Shown here piece by piece: positions 56,340 through 64,000 of a DNA stretch of 64,000 nt. The notes beneath the pieces are model-generated. The model made no database searches, was not told the origin of the DNA, and was given only the letters and a program-made list of their open reading frames with translations. The stretch comes from Oscillospiraceae bacterium (GTDB taxonomy: Bacteria > Bacillota > Clostridia > Oscillospirales > CAG-272), in assembly GCA_015063845.1 (NCBI GenBank), contig SVTJ01000011.1, positions 3,359 to 67,358 of the forward strand, in the 5' to 3' direction. The stretch's first letter is position 1. Each line of letters opens with the position of its first letter. The translations under genes were made by a program, and so were the position numbers.

Positions 56340-57047
56340 TCAGTCCTCATTTGTCTCTTTGTTTTTGTTCATAAGCTCGCGCTCCGCTTGTGACGGGCGG
56401 AGATAGTTTACCTTGAATGCCGTATCGCTTTTGTGCTCTCCCTTGCCGTACAGCTCAAGAGCCACACAAGCGACCGAGAACGCCGATTGATGTCTGAGCC
56501 TTTCGGGAGTGTACTTTATCTCGGTCTTGTTGAAGGCTTGGACGGTGATATCATATCCGTCTCCGCAAAGCATCACGCGCTCTTCGTATTTGGAGAGAAG
56601 CTCATCAAGCTCGCTTATCGCCATAGCGCTGTCATCCATAAGACGTGTAAGCGTCTTTCCGTCCGAGCGAAATAGGGCAGTGTATACCTGCGAGCGACGC
56701 GCGTTCATAACTGGGCAAATAAGACCCTCAAAGCCGAGCAGATTGCAAGCAAGAGCTTCGAGCGTCGATACCTCAACACAAGGCTTCTCCGAGCCAAATG
56801 CAAGTCCCTTAAGCGTTGCCGCGCCTATTCTGACTCCCGTGAAAGACCCGGGGCCTGCCGAGGCAGCGAACAGATCAATGTCCGAGAGGGTCATCGAAAA
56901 GTGAGAAAGCATGCTCTCTATCATCGGGAGCAGCGTTTCACTGTGCGTGTTTTTGTTGTTAAGTGTGTATTCCGACAGCAGCTTGCCGTCCTCGCAGAGT
57001 GCGACAGACGCAATAAGCGCCGAGCTGTCAAGTGCCAATATCTTCAT
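56340..57047 (-). CDS. tsaB: tRNA t6A synthesis protein TsaB
   Basis: MKILALDSSALIASVALCEDGKLLSEYTLNNKNTHSETLLPMI; AASAGPGSFTGVRIGAATLKGLA. Confidence 0.95.
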   Translation of the reverse strand: MKILALDSSALIASVALCEDGKLLSEYTLNNKNTHSETLLPMIESMLSHFSMTLSDIDLFAASAGPGSFTGVRIGAATLKGLAFGSEKPCVEVSTLEALACNLLGFEGLICPVMNARRSQVYTALFRSDGKTLTRLMDDSAMAISELDELLSKYEERVMLCGDGYDITVQAFNKTEIKYTPERLRHQSAFSVACVALELYGKGEHKSDTAFKVNYLRPSQAERELMNKNKETNED

Positions 57048-57060
57048 ATTTTTCTCCGTA

Positions 57061-57513
57061 TTACGCGCCGATCATGTCAAAAAGCACGGCTCTGCTGTCC
57101 GTATCGCTCTCGTTATCCTTGATCAATTCAACGCGAATATAGCTCTCGGGAAGCGCATACTCGATGTTTTCGCTCCATTCGGTGATACATATACCGCCTC
57201 TGTCGGCGTAGTCGTAAAATCCGATGGAATAAAGCTCGTCCTCGTCCTCGATCCTATACATATCAAAGTGGAATACCGAGCAGGTCTTTCCTTTGTATTC
57301 GTTCACCAGCGCGAAGGTGGGGGATTTTACGCGAGCATCGGGTGCGATGGCGCGGGTAAATCCACGCACAAAAGCGGTCTTGCCCACTCCAAGGTCACCA
57401 AAAAGCGCCACGAAGCGGGGAAGTCCGTTGTCAATTATTTCACGCGCAAGCGCCTCTCCCAGGCTTTCGGTTTCTGCCGGAGAGAGAGACGCGCGTCTTT
57501 CGGGAAATGTCAT
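57061..57513 (-). CDS. tsaE: tRNA t6A synthesis ATPase TsaE
   Basis: VALFGDLGVGKTAFVRGFTRAI; VNEYKGKTCSVFHFDMYRIEDEDELYSIGF. Confidence 0.95.
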   Translation of the reverse strand: MTFPERRASLSPAETESLGEALAREIIDNGLPRFVALFGDLGVGKTAFVRGFTRAIAPDARVKSPTFALVNEYKGKTCSVFHFDMYRIEDEDELYSIGFYDYADRGGICITEWSENIEYALPESYIRVELIKDNESDTDSRAVLFDMIGA

Positions 57514-57514
57514 A

Positions 57515-59188
57515 TCAGAACAGTCCCGTGATGTTGCCGTCGTTATCAACGTCGATAGATACAGCCGCAGGCTTCTTAGGAAGACCGGGCATAGTCATAA
57601 TAGCGCCTGTGAGCACTACGATGAACTCAGCTCCCGCAGAGAGCTTGATCTCGCGAACGGTGAGTGTGAATCCCTCGGGTCTGCCGAGCTTGGAAGCATC
57701 GTCAGAGAGGGAGTACTGCGTTTTAGCTACGCAGATAGGGAAGGTGGAGTACTTGGGGTCTATTGCCTCGATATCAGCGAGAGCCTTAAGAGCCGCGGCA
57801 TCGTACTTGACGTCGGCAGCACCGTATATCTTTGTAGCTACCGCCGCTATCTTCTCCTTGATGGACATATCGTCCTCATACATAAAGTGGAAGTCCTTTT
57901 CCTTCTCGCAAGCCGCAATGACCTTTTCTGCAAGCTCTATTCCGCCTTCTCCGCCTTTGGCGAATACCTCGGAAAGCGCAAATTCAGCACCCTTTGCAAT
58001 GCATATCTGTCTGATGTAGTCAAGCTCAGCGTCGGTGTCCGTGCCAAAGCGGTTGATAGCGACTACAACGGGCAGACCGTACTTGCGGAGATTGTCTATA
58101 TGAGCCTCGAGGTTTACAGCACCTGCCTTGAGCGCATCGAGGTTTTCACCCGAAAGCTCAGCTTTGGGAACTCCACCGTTATACTTGAGCGCGCGAACTG
58201 TTGCGACAAGTACTACCGCGTCGGGAATGAGCCCCGCCTTGCGGCACTTGATATCAAGGAACTTCTCAGCTCCAAGGTCAGCGCCAAAGCCAGCCTCTGT
58301 GATTGTATAGTCAGCAAGCTTAAGAGCAAGCTTTGTAGCTCTTACCGAGTTACAGCCGTGAGCGATGTTAGCGAAAGGTCCGCCGTGAATGAGTGCGGGG
58401 GTGTTTTCGAGCGTCTGTACGAGGTTAGGCTTGATAGCGTCCTTAAGAAGCGCTGCCATAGAGCCCTGAGCACACAGATCGCGGCAATAAACGGGCTTAC
58501 CGTCGTATGTGTATGCAACGAGAATGTTGCCAAGTCTTGTCTTGAGGTCGTCGAGCGACTCGGCAAGACAAAGGATAGCCATTATCTCACTTGCAACTGT
58601 TATCATAAAGTGGTCCTGACGGGGAATACCGTCAACACGGCTTCCAAGACCTACGGTTATGTTACGCAGAGCGCGGTCGTTAGTGTCGGTAACACGGCTG
58701 AAAACTATTCTTCTCTGGTCGATACCGAGCTCATTTCCTTGCTGGAGATGGTTGTCTATCATCGCGCAGAGCAGATTGTTTGCTGCTGTTATCGCGTGGA
58801 AGTCACCAGTGAAGTGGAGATTGATATCTTCCATAGGAACGACCTGAGCGTATCCGCCGCCTGCGGCACCGCCCTTGACACCGAATACAGGTCCGAGAGA
58901 GGGCTCACGAAGCGCTATTATCGCATTTTTGCCTATTTTGTTCATAGCCATACCGAGACCGACAGTGGTAGTGGTCTTGCCCTCTCCTGCGGGAGTGGGG
59001 TTGATGGCGGTAACGAGAATGAGCTTGCCTGCGGGGCGGCTCTCCATTCTCTTGAGAAAGGCATCGTTAATCTTAGCCTTGTACTTACCGTACAGCTCGA
59101 GCTCGTCGTCTTTGATACCGAGCTTTTCTGCGATCTTGGTGATAGGAAGCATAACGGCTTCCTTGGCTATTTGAATATCCGTTTTCAT
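57515..59188 (-). CDS. fhs: Formate--tetrahydrofolate ligase
   Basis: [71 protein letters not shown]. Confidence 0.98.
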   Translation of the reverse strand: MKTDIQIAKEAVMLPITKIAEKLGIKDDELELYGKYKAKINDAFLKRMESRPAGKLILVTAINPTPAGEGKTTTTVGLGMAMNKIGKNAIIALREPSLGPVFGVKGGAAGGGYAQVVPMEDINLHFTGDFHAITAANNLLCAMIDNHLQQGNELGIDQRRIVFSRVTDTNDRALRNITVGLGSRVDGIPRQDHFMITVASEIMAILCLAESLDDLKTRLGNILVAYTYDGKPVYCRDLCAQGSMAALLKDAIKPNLVQTLENTPALIHGGPFANIAHGCNSVRATKLALKLADYTITEAGFGADLGAEKFLDIKCRKAGLIPDAVVLVATVRALKYNGGVPKAELSGENLDALKAGAVNLEAHIDNLRKYGLPVVVAINRFGTDTDAELDYIRQICIAKGAEFALSEVFAKGGEGGIELAEKVIAACEKEKDFHFMYEDDMSIKEKIAAVATKIYGAADVKYDAAALKALADIEAIDPKYSTFPICVAKTQYSLSDDASKLGRPEGFTLTVREIKLSAGAEFIVVLTGAIMTMPGLPKKPAAVSIDVDNDGNITGLF

Positions 59189-59281
59189 AAATCTATTCTC
59201 CTTATAATGTTATCAAGAATATACAAATTATATTATATCACAATTTTTCTCGTATGTAAATAGATTTTGTACTAAATACCC

Positions 59282-59779
59282 TCATTTTTTGCTTTTTTTG
59301 AGCCTTATCAAGTACGTTGAAAGGCAAATGAGAGTGAATAGCGTTGCCGCGCATATACCGCCGAGAGTGTCAACGCACACGTCGGAGAATTGCATCGCCC
59401 TGCCTGCGGAAAAGTTTTGTATCAGTTCATCAATACACGCGACCAAAAAGCATACGGGCACGGAAATAAAAGGGGATAAAAACGATAGCGTTTGAGGGAT
59501 CTTTTTGGATAGAGGGCAGAGTAGCACGTCTGCCGATAGCAGTGCGGTCAACACGAAAAACTCGGAGAAATGAGCGAAAGTACGCACGTCGCGCTCGGAT
59601 ATAGGCTTTTTGATACCCACTGAGGTGAGTGCCGAATTGAGAGCGCTTGTGACAGCAGAGCTTTTTTCTCCCGACTCAACCCCATTATCAAGTGAGTTTG
59701 AGAAAACAAAGACGATCCAGACCGCCGTCAGCACGAGAAAACATATAAAAACGATTTTTCTTGCGTTGATCTTTGTCAT
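59282..59779 (-). CDS. VanZ-family membrane protein
   Basis: AHFSEFFVLTALLSADVLL...CIDELIQNFSAGRAMQFSDVCVDTLGGICAATLF. Confidence 0.88.
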   Translation of the reverse strand: MTKINARKIVFICFLVLTAVWIVFVFSNSLDNGVESGEKSSAVTSALNSALTSVGIKKPISERDVRTFAHFSEFFVLTALLSADVLLCPLSKKIPQTLSFLSPFISVPVCFLVACIDELIQNFSAGRAMQFSDVCVDTLGGICAATLFTLICLSTYLIRLKKSKK

Positions 59780-59811
59780 ATAAATAATCCTTTCGACTTT
59801 TAAAAAAAGAC

Positions 59812-59840
59812 TTGAATTTTACTTTGTGATATGATATACT
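59812..59840 (+). promoter_or_regulatory. Sigma-A promoter for tRNA-Arg
   Basis: TTGAAT-N17-TATACT. Confidence 0.7.
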
Positions 59841-59862
59841 ATACGGGTGAAAAACAGAATAT

Positions 59863-59937
59863 GCCTGCATAGTTAAATGGATATAATAACCCCCTCCTAA
59901 GGGGTAGTTATGGGTTCGATTCCCGTTGCGGGTGCCA
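59863..59937 (+). tRNA. tRNA-Arg (anticodon CCT)
   Basis: Hand-folded cloverleaf: GCCTGCA/TGCGGGT acceptor, ACCCC-CTCCTAA-GGGGT anticodon arm, ATGGG-TTCGATT-CCCGT T-arm, encoded CCA. Confidence 0.95.
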
Positions 59938-59976
59938 CAACGAGAGGGCTACCGAGAGGTAGCCCTCTCGTTGTGC
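59937..59976 (+). terminator. Terminator-like hairpin after tRNA-Arg
   Basis: acaacgagagggctacc-gaga-ggtagccctctcgttgt. Confidence 0.75.
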
Positions 59977-60104
59977 TACCCGCAAGCGAACCCATCTCCG
60001 TGCTCTGCACGGAATGGGTTCGCATACCCCGCCCGAAGATCGATAAGCTCGCTTATCAGGCGTAGGGCGAGGGTATCTTCGCCGTAGGCGAAATTCTCGC
60101 TCGT
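59977..60104. repeat. Post-tRNA palindromic element with tRNA-3'-like fragments
   Basis: acccgcaagcgaacccat (antisense of atgggttcg..ttgcgggt) and gcgaacccat...atgggttcgc hairpin; ataccccgcccgaagat...agggcgagggtatcttcg. Confidence 0.75.
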
Positions 60105-60107
60105 TTT

Positions 60108-60938
60108 TTATTTGCCATTGCTCTCCCTGTACTGCGAAGGGGAGAGACCGACGTGCTTTTTGAATTTTTTGCTGAAATACAGCGCATCGTGAATACCGAG
60201 ATTTGCGGCTATCTCACCGACAAGCAGTGAGGTGTTTTCAAGCAGAGTGCACGCGTGCCTTATGAGTATAGTGTCGCGGTAGCTTATGGGAGAAGTACCC
60301 GTTAGTGTCTTGAATTCGTGTAGAAAGTGAAACTCACTCATGTGGCACAGTGCTGCGTAATCCGATACCCGCATATCAAGCTCGGGGAAGCTCTCTATTT
60401 GATCGAGTGCGGGGCGAAGTCGCTCTATTGCCGCGCTTTGCGCATTGTCAGATAGGGCTCTTGACAGTCCGCTGACGAGAGTAGAAAACAGCCCCTGAAG
60501 ACGTATCTGATAAGACGTAGGGCGTCTGCGTATCTCGTCCATCATTTGTCCGACAATACGCTCACCGCTATGATATGACGGCGCAAAATAGCAGTTTTTG
60601 TCATACAGTCCGCATTCGCGAAGTATTGTCTCTGCTTGCTCTCCGTCAAAGTGCACCCATATATATGACGACCTTTTTTCGGCGTTGCATCCGTATATCT
60701 GCGGCTCGTGGGGCTTGAAGAGCAAAAGAGTTCCCTTGGGAGCGACCTCTGTTTTGCCACTCGTCTGATATTCCATCTCGCCCTCAAGCATATAAATTAT
60801 CTGGTAATCATTGCGCCCATTTGGACGGTCGCAATGCGTATCGCAATCAAGCTCTGAAAAATATCCGCAGCTGTTTATATGTAGCGGCGGATAAGGTGTG
60901 TCGCAATCGTAAAAGTTTCTTGCCTGTGTCAGTTTCAT
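60108..60938 (-). CDS. AraC-family transcriptional regulator
   Basis: C-term MRVSDYAALCHMSEFHFLHEFKTLTGTSPISYRDTILIRHACTLLENTSLLVGEIAANLGIHDALYFSKKFKKHVGLSPSQYR. Confidence 0.95.
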   Translation of the reverse strand: MKLTQARNFYDCDTPYPPLHINSCGYFSELDCDTHCDRPNGRNDYQIIYMLEGEMEYQTSGKTEVAPKGTLLLFKPHEPQIYGCNAEKRSSYIWVHFDGEQAETILRECGLYDKNCYFAPSYHSGERIVGQMMDEIRRRPTSYQIRLQGLFSTLVSGLSRALSDNAQSAAIERLRPALDQIESFPELDMRVSDYAALCHMSEFHFLHEFKTLTGTSPISYRDTILIRHACTLLENTSLLVGEIAANLGIHDALYFSKKFKKHVGLSPSQYRESNGK

Positions 60939-61038
60939 ATTAGTCCTCCAACGTGTGTTCGTTGTATTAACAGTATATAATATTACTTGCTTCTTGTCAA
61001 GTGGAAAATAACAGTATATTCCATATATAAATCAAAAA

Positions 61039-61069
61039 AGACGGTATAGTTTACGACCCTATACCGTCT
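61039..61069. terminator. Intrinsic terminator between AraC genes
   Basis: agacggtata-N-tataccgtcttttttat. Confidence 0.75.
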
Positions 61070-61072
61070 TTT

Positions 61073-61858
61073 TTATTGGTTTGATTGCGCTCTTACGTAT
61101 TCTGTTGGGGTTCTGCCCGTTACCGACTTGAATGCGTGGTTGAAATTGCGGATACTTGAAAAGCCGCTTTGCATAGCAACCTCTGCCATAGTGAGCTCTC
61201 CGTTCTCAATAAGTCTTGCCGCGTGATTTACCCTGTGCTCGTTGACAAGAGCTGAAAAGCTTATCTGATACTTTTCGTTGAGCATTCTGGACAGATAGTG
61301 AGGCTCGTAGCCGAAGTGCGCACCAACCGTGGCGAGCGTTAGCCGCTCAGTATAGTGTGCCGCTATGTAGTCGAGCATTTCGCATATCAGCTCTCGTTTG
61401 CCGCTTACTCGCTTTTTAAGAACAGTTTGTTTTGAATAGCAGTCACATACGGCGTAGAAGCAGGCTTTTTTTATCATCAGAGCAGAACTTTCCGAAAAAA
61501 TTAGCTTGCTTTTTATAAATGCGTCGGTGTCCGCGTCGCAAGAAAATACCGAGGTCTCTCCCTCGAATCCGCTCATCTCCTTTGCGAAGTGCGGAACGTA
61601 TTGCTCGGAGAACACAGCTATCCAGTATTGCGCGAAACCGTCGGGAAGGATAGCGTGTATTTGATTTGACAAAACGAGAGCGTATTCTCCCGATGAAACG
61701 GTGTTTGTATCTCCGTTTACCGTCAAATATATCTTTCCGTCAATGACGTATATCAGCTCAAAATTGCTGTGAAAATGTGCTTTCCAATTTACACCGAAAT
61801 AGGTATATGCGTTGTAATTGTAGTTGCCTCGTGAATTTTTAAATTGATGTTTTATCAT
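61073..61858 (-). CDS. AraC-family transcriptional regulator
   Basis: RLTLATVGAHFGYEPHYLSRMLNEKYQISFSALVNEHRVNHAARLIENGELTMAEVAMQSGFSSIRNFNHAFKSVTGRTPTEYVR. Confidence 0.95.
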   Translation of the reverse strand: MIKHQFKNSRGNYNYNAYTYFGVNWKAHFHSNFELIYVIDGKIYLTVNGDTNTVSSGEYALVLSNQIHAILPDGFAQYWIAVFSEQYVPHFAKEMSGFEGETSVFSCDADTDAFIKSKLIFSESSALMIKKACFYAVCDCYSKQTVLKKRVSGKRELICEMLDYIAAHYTERLTLATVGAHFGYEPHYLSRMLNEKYQISFSALVNEHRVNHAARLIENGELTMAEVAMQSGFSSIRNFNHAFKSVTGRTPTEYVRAQSNQ

Positions 61859-61958
61859 ATTTACCTCTAAAAAGATAATATCTTGCTATAATTATATAAT
61901 ATTTTTCTTTAAAAATCAATAGTAAACTGATATAATTGTAAAAAACGGGGGTGATTTT

Positions 61959-62789
61959 TTGCTTAACGGTACTGTTTTTTCCATAGAAGAGTTTTCCGTA
62001 TTTGACGGTGACGGCATAAGAATGACGGTGTTTTTAAAGGGATGTCCTCTTCGTTGCGAGTGGTGTCACAATCCCGAGGGGCAGAGACGGGAGCGAGAGG
62101 TATGCCGCAGTATGAATGGCTGTATTGAGTGCGGAGCGTGTCTTACGTACGGAGAGCTTGGCGAGAGCAGCATTACTGCATGCCCAAGGGGGCTTGTACG
62201 TTATGTGGGCGACGTATACACGGTAGAGGACATCGTGCGTATCGTGAGCGCGAACGCGGATATTTTGAATGTTTCGGGTGGTGGTGTTACCTTTTCGGGC
62301 GGAGAGCCGCTTATGCAGAGCGCGTTTTTGCGCGGCTGTCTTTGCGAGCTTCGCGGAGTGACCGATAGGGCTATACAAACCGCAGGTTATTGTGAAAAAG
62401 ATACTTTTTTGCAAGTGCTTTCGGATTGTGATAGAGTGCTTTATGACCTTAAGCTTATTGATGACGCAGATCATATACGGTACACCGGTGTGTCCAACCG
62501 TATGATATTGGAAAATTATCGCGCTCTCTCGAAAAGCGGCAAGCCGTTTGTAACGAGAATACCGCTTATTCCCACGGTTACGGACACCGAAAAGAATATC
62601 GAGGGAATAGCAGATCTTATGAAAGAGTGCGGTGTGAGCTACGTTGAGCTTATGCCGTACAACAAAATGGCAGGCAGTAAATACGCGTCGCTGGCAAGAA
62701 AATATGAGGTATCGTTTGAAGAGCATATTGAGCCTTGCGCGCACGTTGAAATATTTAAAGAATACGGTATTGAGGTGAAGATATTATGA
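61959..62789 (+). CDS. Glycyl-radical enzyme activating protein (radical SAM)
   Basis: KGCPLRCEWCHNPEGQ (CxxxCxxC); NGCIECGAC auxiliary cluster; GGGVTFSGGEPLMQ. Confidence 0.95.
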   Translation: MLNGTVFSIEEFSVFDGDGIRMTVFLKGCPLRCEWCHNPEGQRREREVCRSMNGCIECGACLTYGELGESSITACPRGLVRYVGDVYTVEDIVRIVSANADILNVSGGGVTFSGGEPLMQSAFLRGCLCELRGVTDRAIQTAGYCEKDTFLQVLSDCDRVLYDLKLIDDADHIRYTGVSNRMILENYRALSKSGKPFVTRIPLIPTVTDTEKNIEGIADLMKECGVSYVELMPYNKMAGSKYASLARKYEVSFEEHIEPCAHVEIFKEYGIEVKIL

Positions 62790-64000
62790 CACGTAAGGTT
62801 GAGAGAATGCTGTCTCTTTTGCGTAGCGGAGAATACAAGAGATCAAGATATGATAATACTCCGACAGACGTAAGCGAACTCATCGTGAAAGAGCCCGAAG
62901 AACTTGCCGAAACGGTGGTGCTTGAAACTATGCTTTCTGAGGAAAGACCGTTTTTTGTTGACGGGGATATTTTTGGGTTTAACCGATATAATAAAAAGCT
63001 CCCCACAGGTAGCGGACTTGACGTTGCGTACGGAAATATCACGCCAAATTATGCGCGTATTATTGAAACGGGTTTTGATAGTGTTCTTGAGGAAATAGAG
63101 CGAAATGCAAGAGAAAATTCCAATAAAACGCTTTTTTATGAGGCTATACGTCGCGATGTCGTAGCGGTGATCGATATTTGCGATAGATATCGAGAAGCGG
63201 CAGAGCGAGAGGGTAAGGAGCGCATAGCGGAGGCTCTCGGACATATACCGAAAAAGGGTGCGCGGAGCTTTTACGAGGCTTGCCTTTTTATGAAGCTTCT
63301 TATCTATTCGCAGAGATGTGTAAACACCTCGCATATAACGCTCGGTCGTTTTGATAAGTATATGTTCCAGTGGTATGAGCTTGACAAAAATCGAGGAGTG
63401 AGCGAAGAGGAGCTTTTTGAAACACTTGAGATGTTCTTTATAGGTCTTAATACTGACACCGACCTGTATTTCGGTATGCAGCAGGGAGATAACGGGCAGA
63501 GCATGGTGCTTGGAGGTATAGATAAGGACGGAAATGACAGTTATAATGAGCTGTCCGAGCTTTGTATGAGGGCTTCGCTCGAGCTTTCTCTTATAGACCC
63601 AAAGATAAATCTCAGGGTAAACAAGAAAACGCCGGCGGAGCGTTATGAGTTAGGCACGCGTCTTACAAAGCAGGGGCTTGGCTTTCCGCAGTATTGCAAC
63701 GATGACGTTATAATCCCATATATGATAAATATGGGATATAGTGAGAACGACGCGTATGACTACACAGTAGCGGCTTGCTGGGAGTGTATATCTCCGTATA
63801 ACGGTATCGACGTGCCTAATATAGACCTGCTTATATTTCCGACGGTCGTGAACGATGCTGTGCGCAAGCATCTTATGTGTTGCGAGAGCTTTGATGCTCT
63901 TTTGGTAAAAGTGCGCGAGGCTATATCGGAGGAATGTGCTGCCATAAGAGAACGCTCATGTGAGAAATATATGCGCAATTATGGCAGACACAGGGCGGTG
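62786..64000 (+). CDS. Glycyl radical enzyme (PFL-like), N-terminal part, runs off window
   Basis: Hand-translated MTRKVERMLSLLRSGEYKRSRYDNTPTD...VNTSHITLGRFDKYM...YDYTVAACWECISPYNGIDVPN; ATGA overlap with activase. Confidence 0.85.
   Translation, partial: MTRKVERMLSLLRSGEYKRSRYDNTPTDVSELIVKEPEELAETVVLETMLSEERPFFVDGDIFGFNRYNKKLPTGSGLDVAYGNITPNYARIIETGFDSVLEEIERNARENSNKTLFYEAIRRDVVAVIDICDRYREAAEREGKERIAEALGHIPKKGARSFYEACLFMKLLIYSQRCVNTSHITLGRFDKYMFQWYELDKNRGVSEEELFETLEMFFIGLNTDTDLYFGMQQGDNGQSMVLGGIDKDGNDSYNELSELCMRASLELSLIDPKINLRVNKKTPAERYELGTRLTKQGLGFPQYCNDDVIIPYMINMGYSENDAYDYTVAACWECISPYNGIDVPNIDLLIFPTVVNDAVRKHLMCCESFDALLVKVREAISEECAAIRERSCEKYMRNYGRHRAV

Noticed and set aside
57293-59263. 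656-aa plus-strand ORF
   Set aside because: Entirely antisense to the clear fhs and tsaE genes; codon-composition artefact with no recognisable domain.

Overview
The window is chromosomal DNA that looks like a spore-forming Firmicutes/Clostridia-type bacterium (spoVAD/spoVAE, yqfC/yqfD, rpmH-rnpA-yidD-yidC-jag, smpB-ssrA, phoH-ybeY-era-recO-mutS2, ispD-ispF, tsaE/tsaB, fhs). I assigned most of it by recognising protein families from the translated ORFs. I added features the ORF track lacks: rpmH, a ribbon-helix-helix protein, a 32-aa micro-ORF, tmRNA, tRNA-Arg(CCT), and a partial glycyl radical enzyme at the right edge. The most interesting part is a unidirectional minus-strand island at about 23.7-39.4 kb. 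It encodes an atypical Ser/Thr kinase, two TerY-like VWA proteins and a PP2C phosphatase (a TerY-P-like triad). Around these are a pair of proteasome/HslV-like Ntn hydrolases (one with Ser1/Asp17/Lys33 retained, one apparently dead), a stand-alone CARF-like protein, a Sel1-repeat protein with a C-terminal HEPN-like RNxxxH motif, two paralogous Cys-motif proteins (one with an FtsK-gamma-like winged helix), several Sel1 and small membrane proteins, and a sigma-like protein. Three minus-strand promoter-like sites in the island share GTTAA(G/C)TTTT-N13-CAATATATA. A second recurring signal is palindromic DNA carrying fragments that resemble tRNA/tmRNA ends, at three places (window start, after ssrA, after tRNA-Arg). 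All family calls were made by eye; no database search was run.
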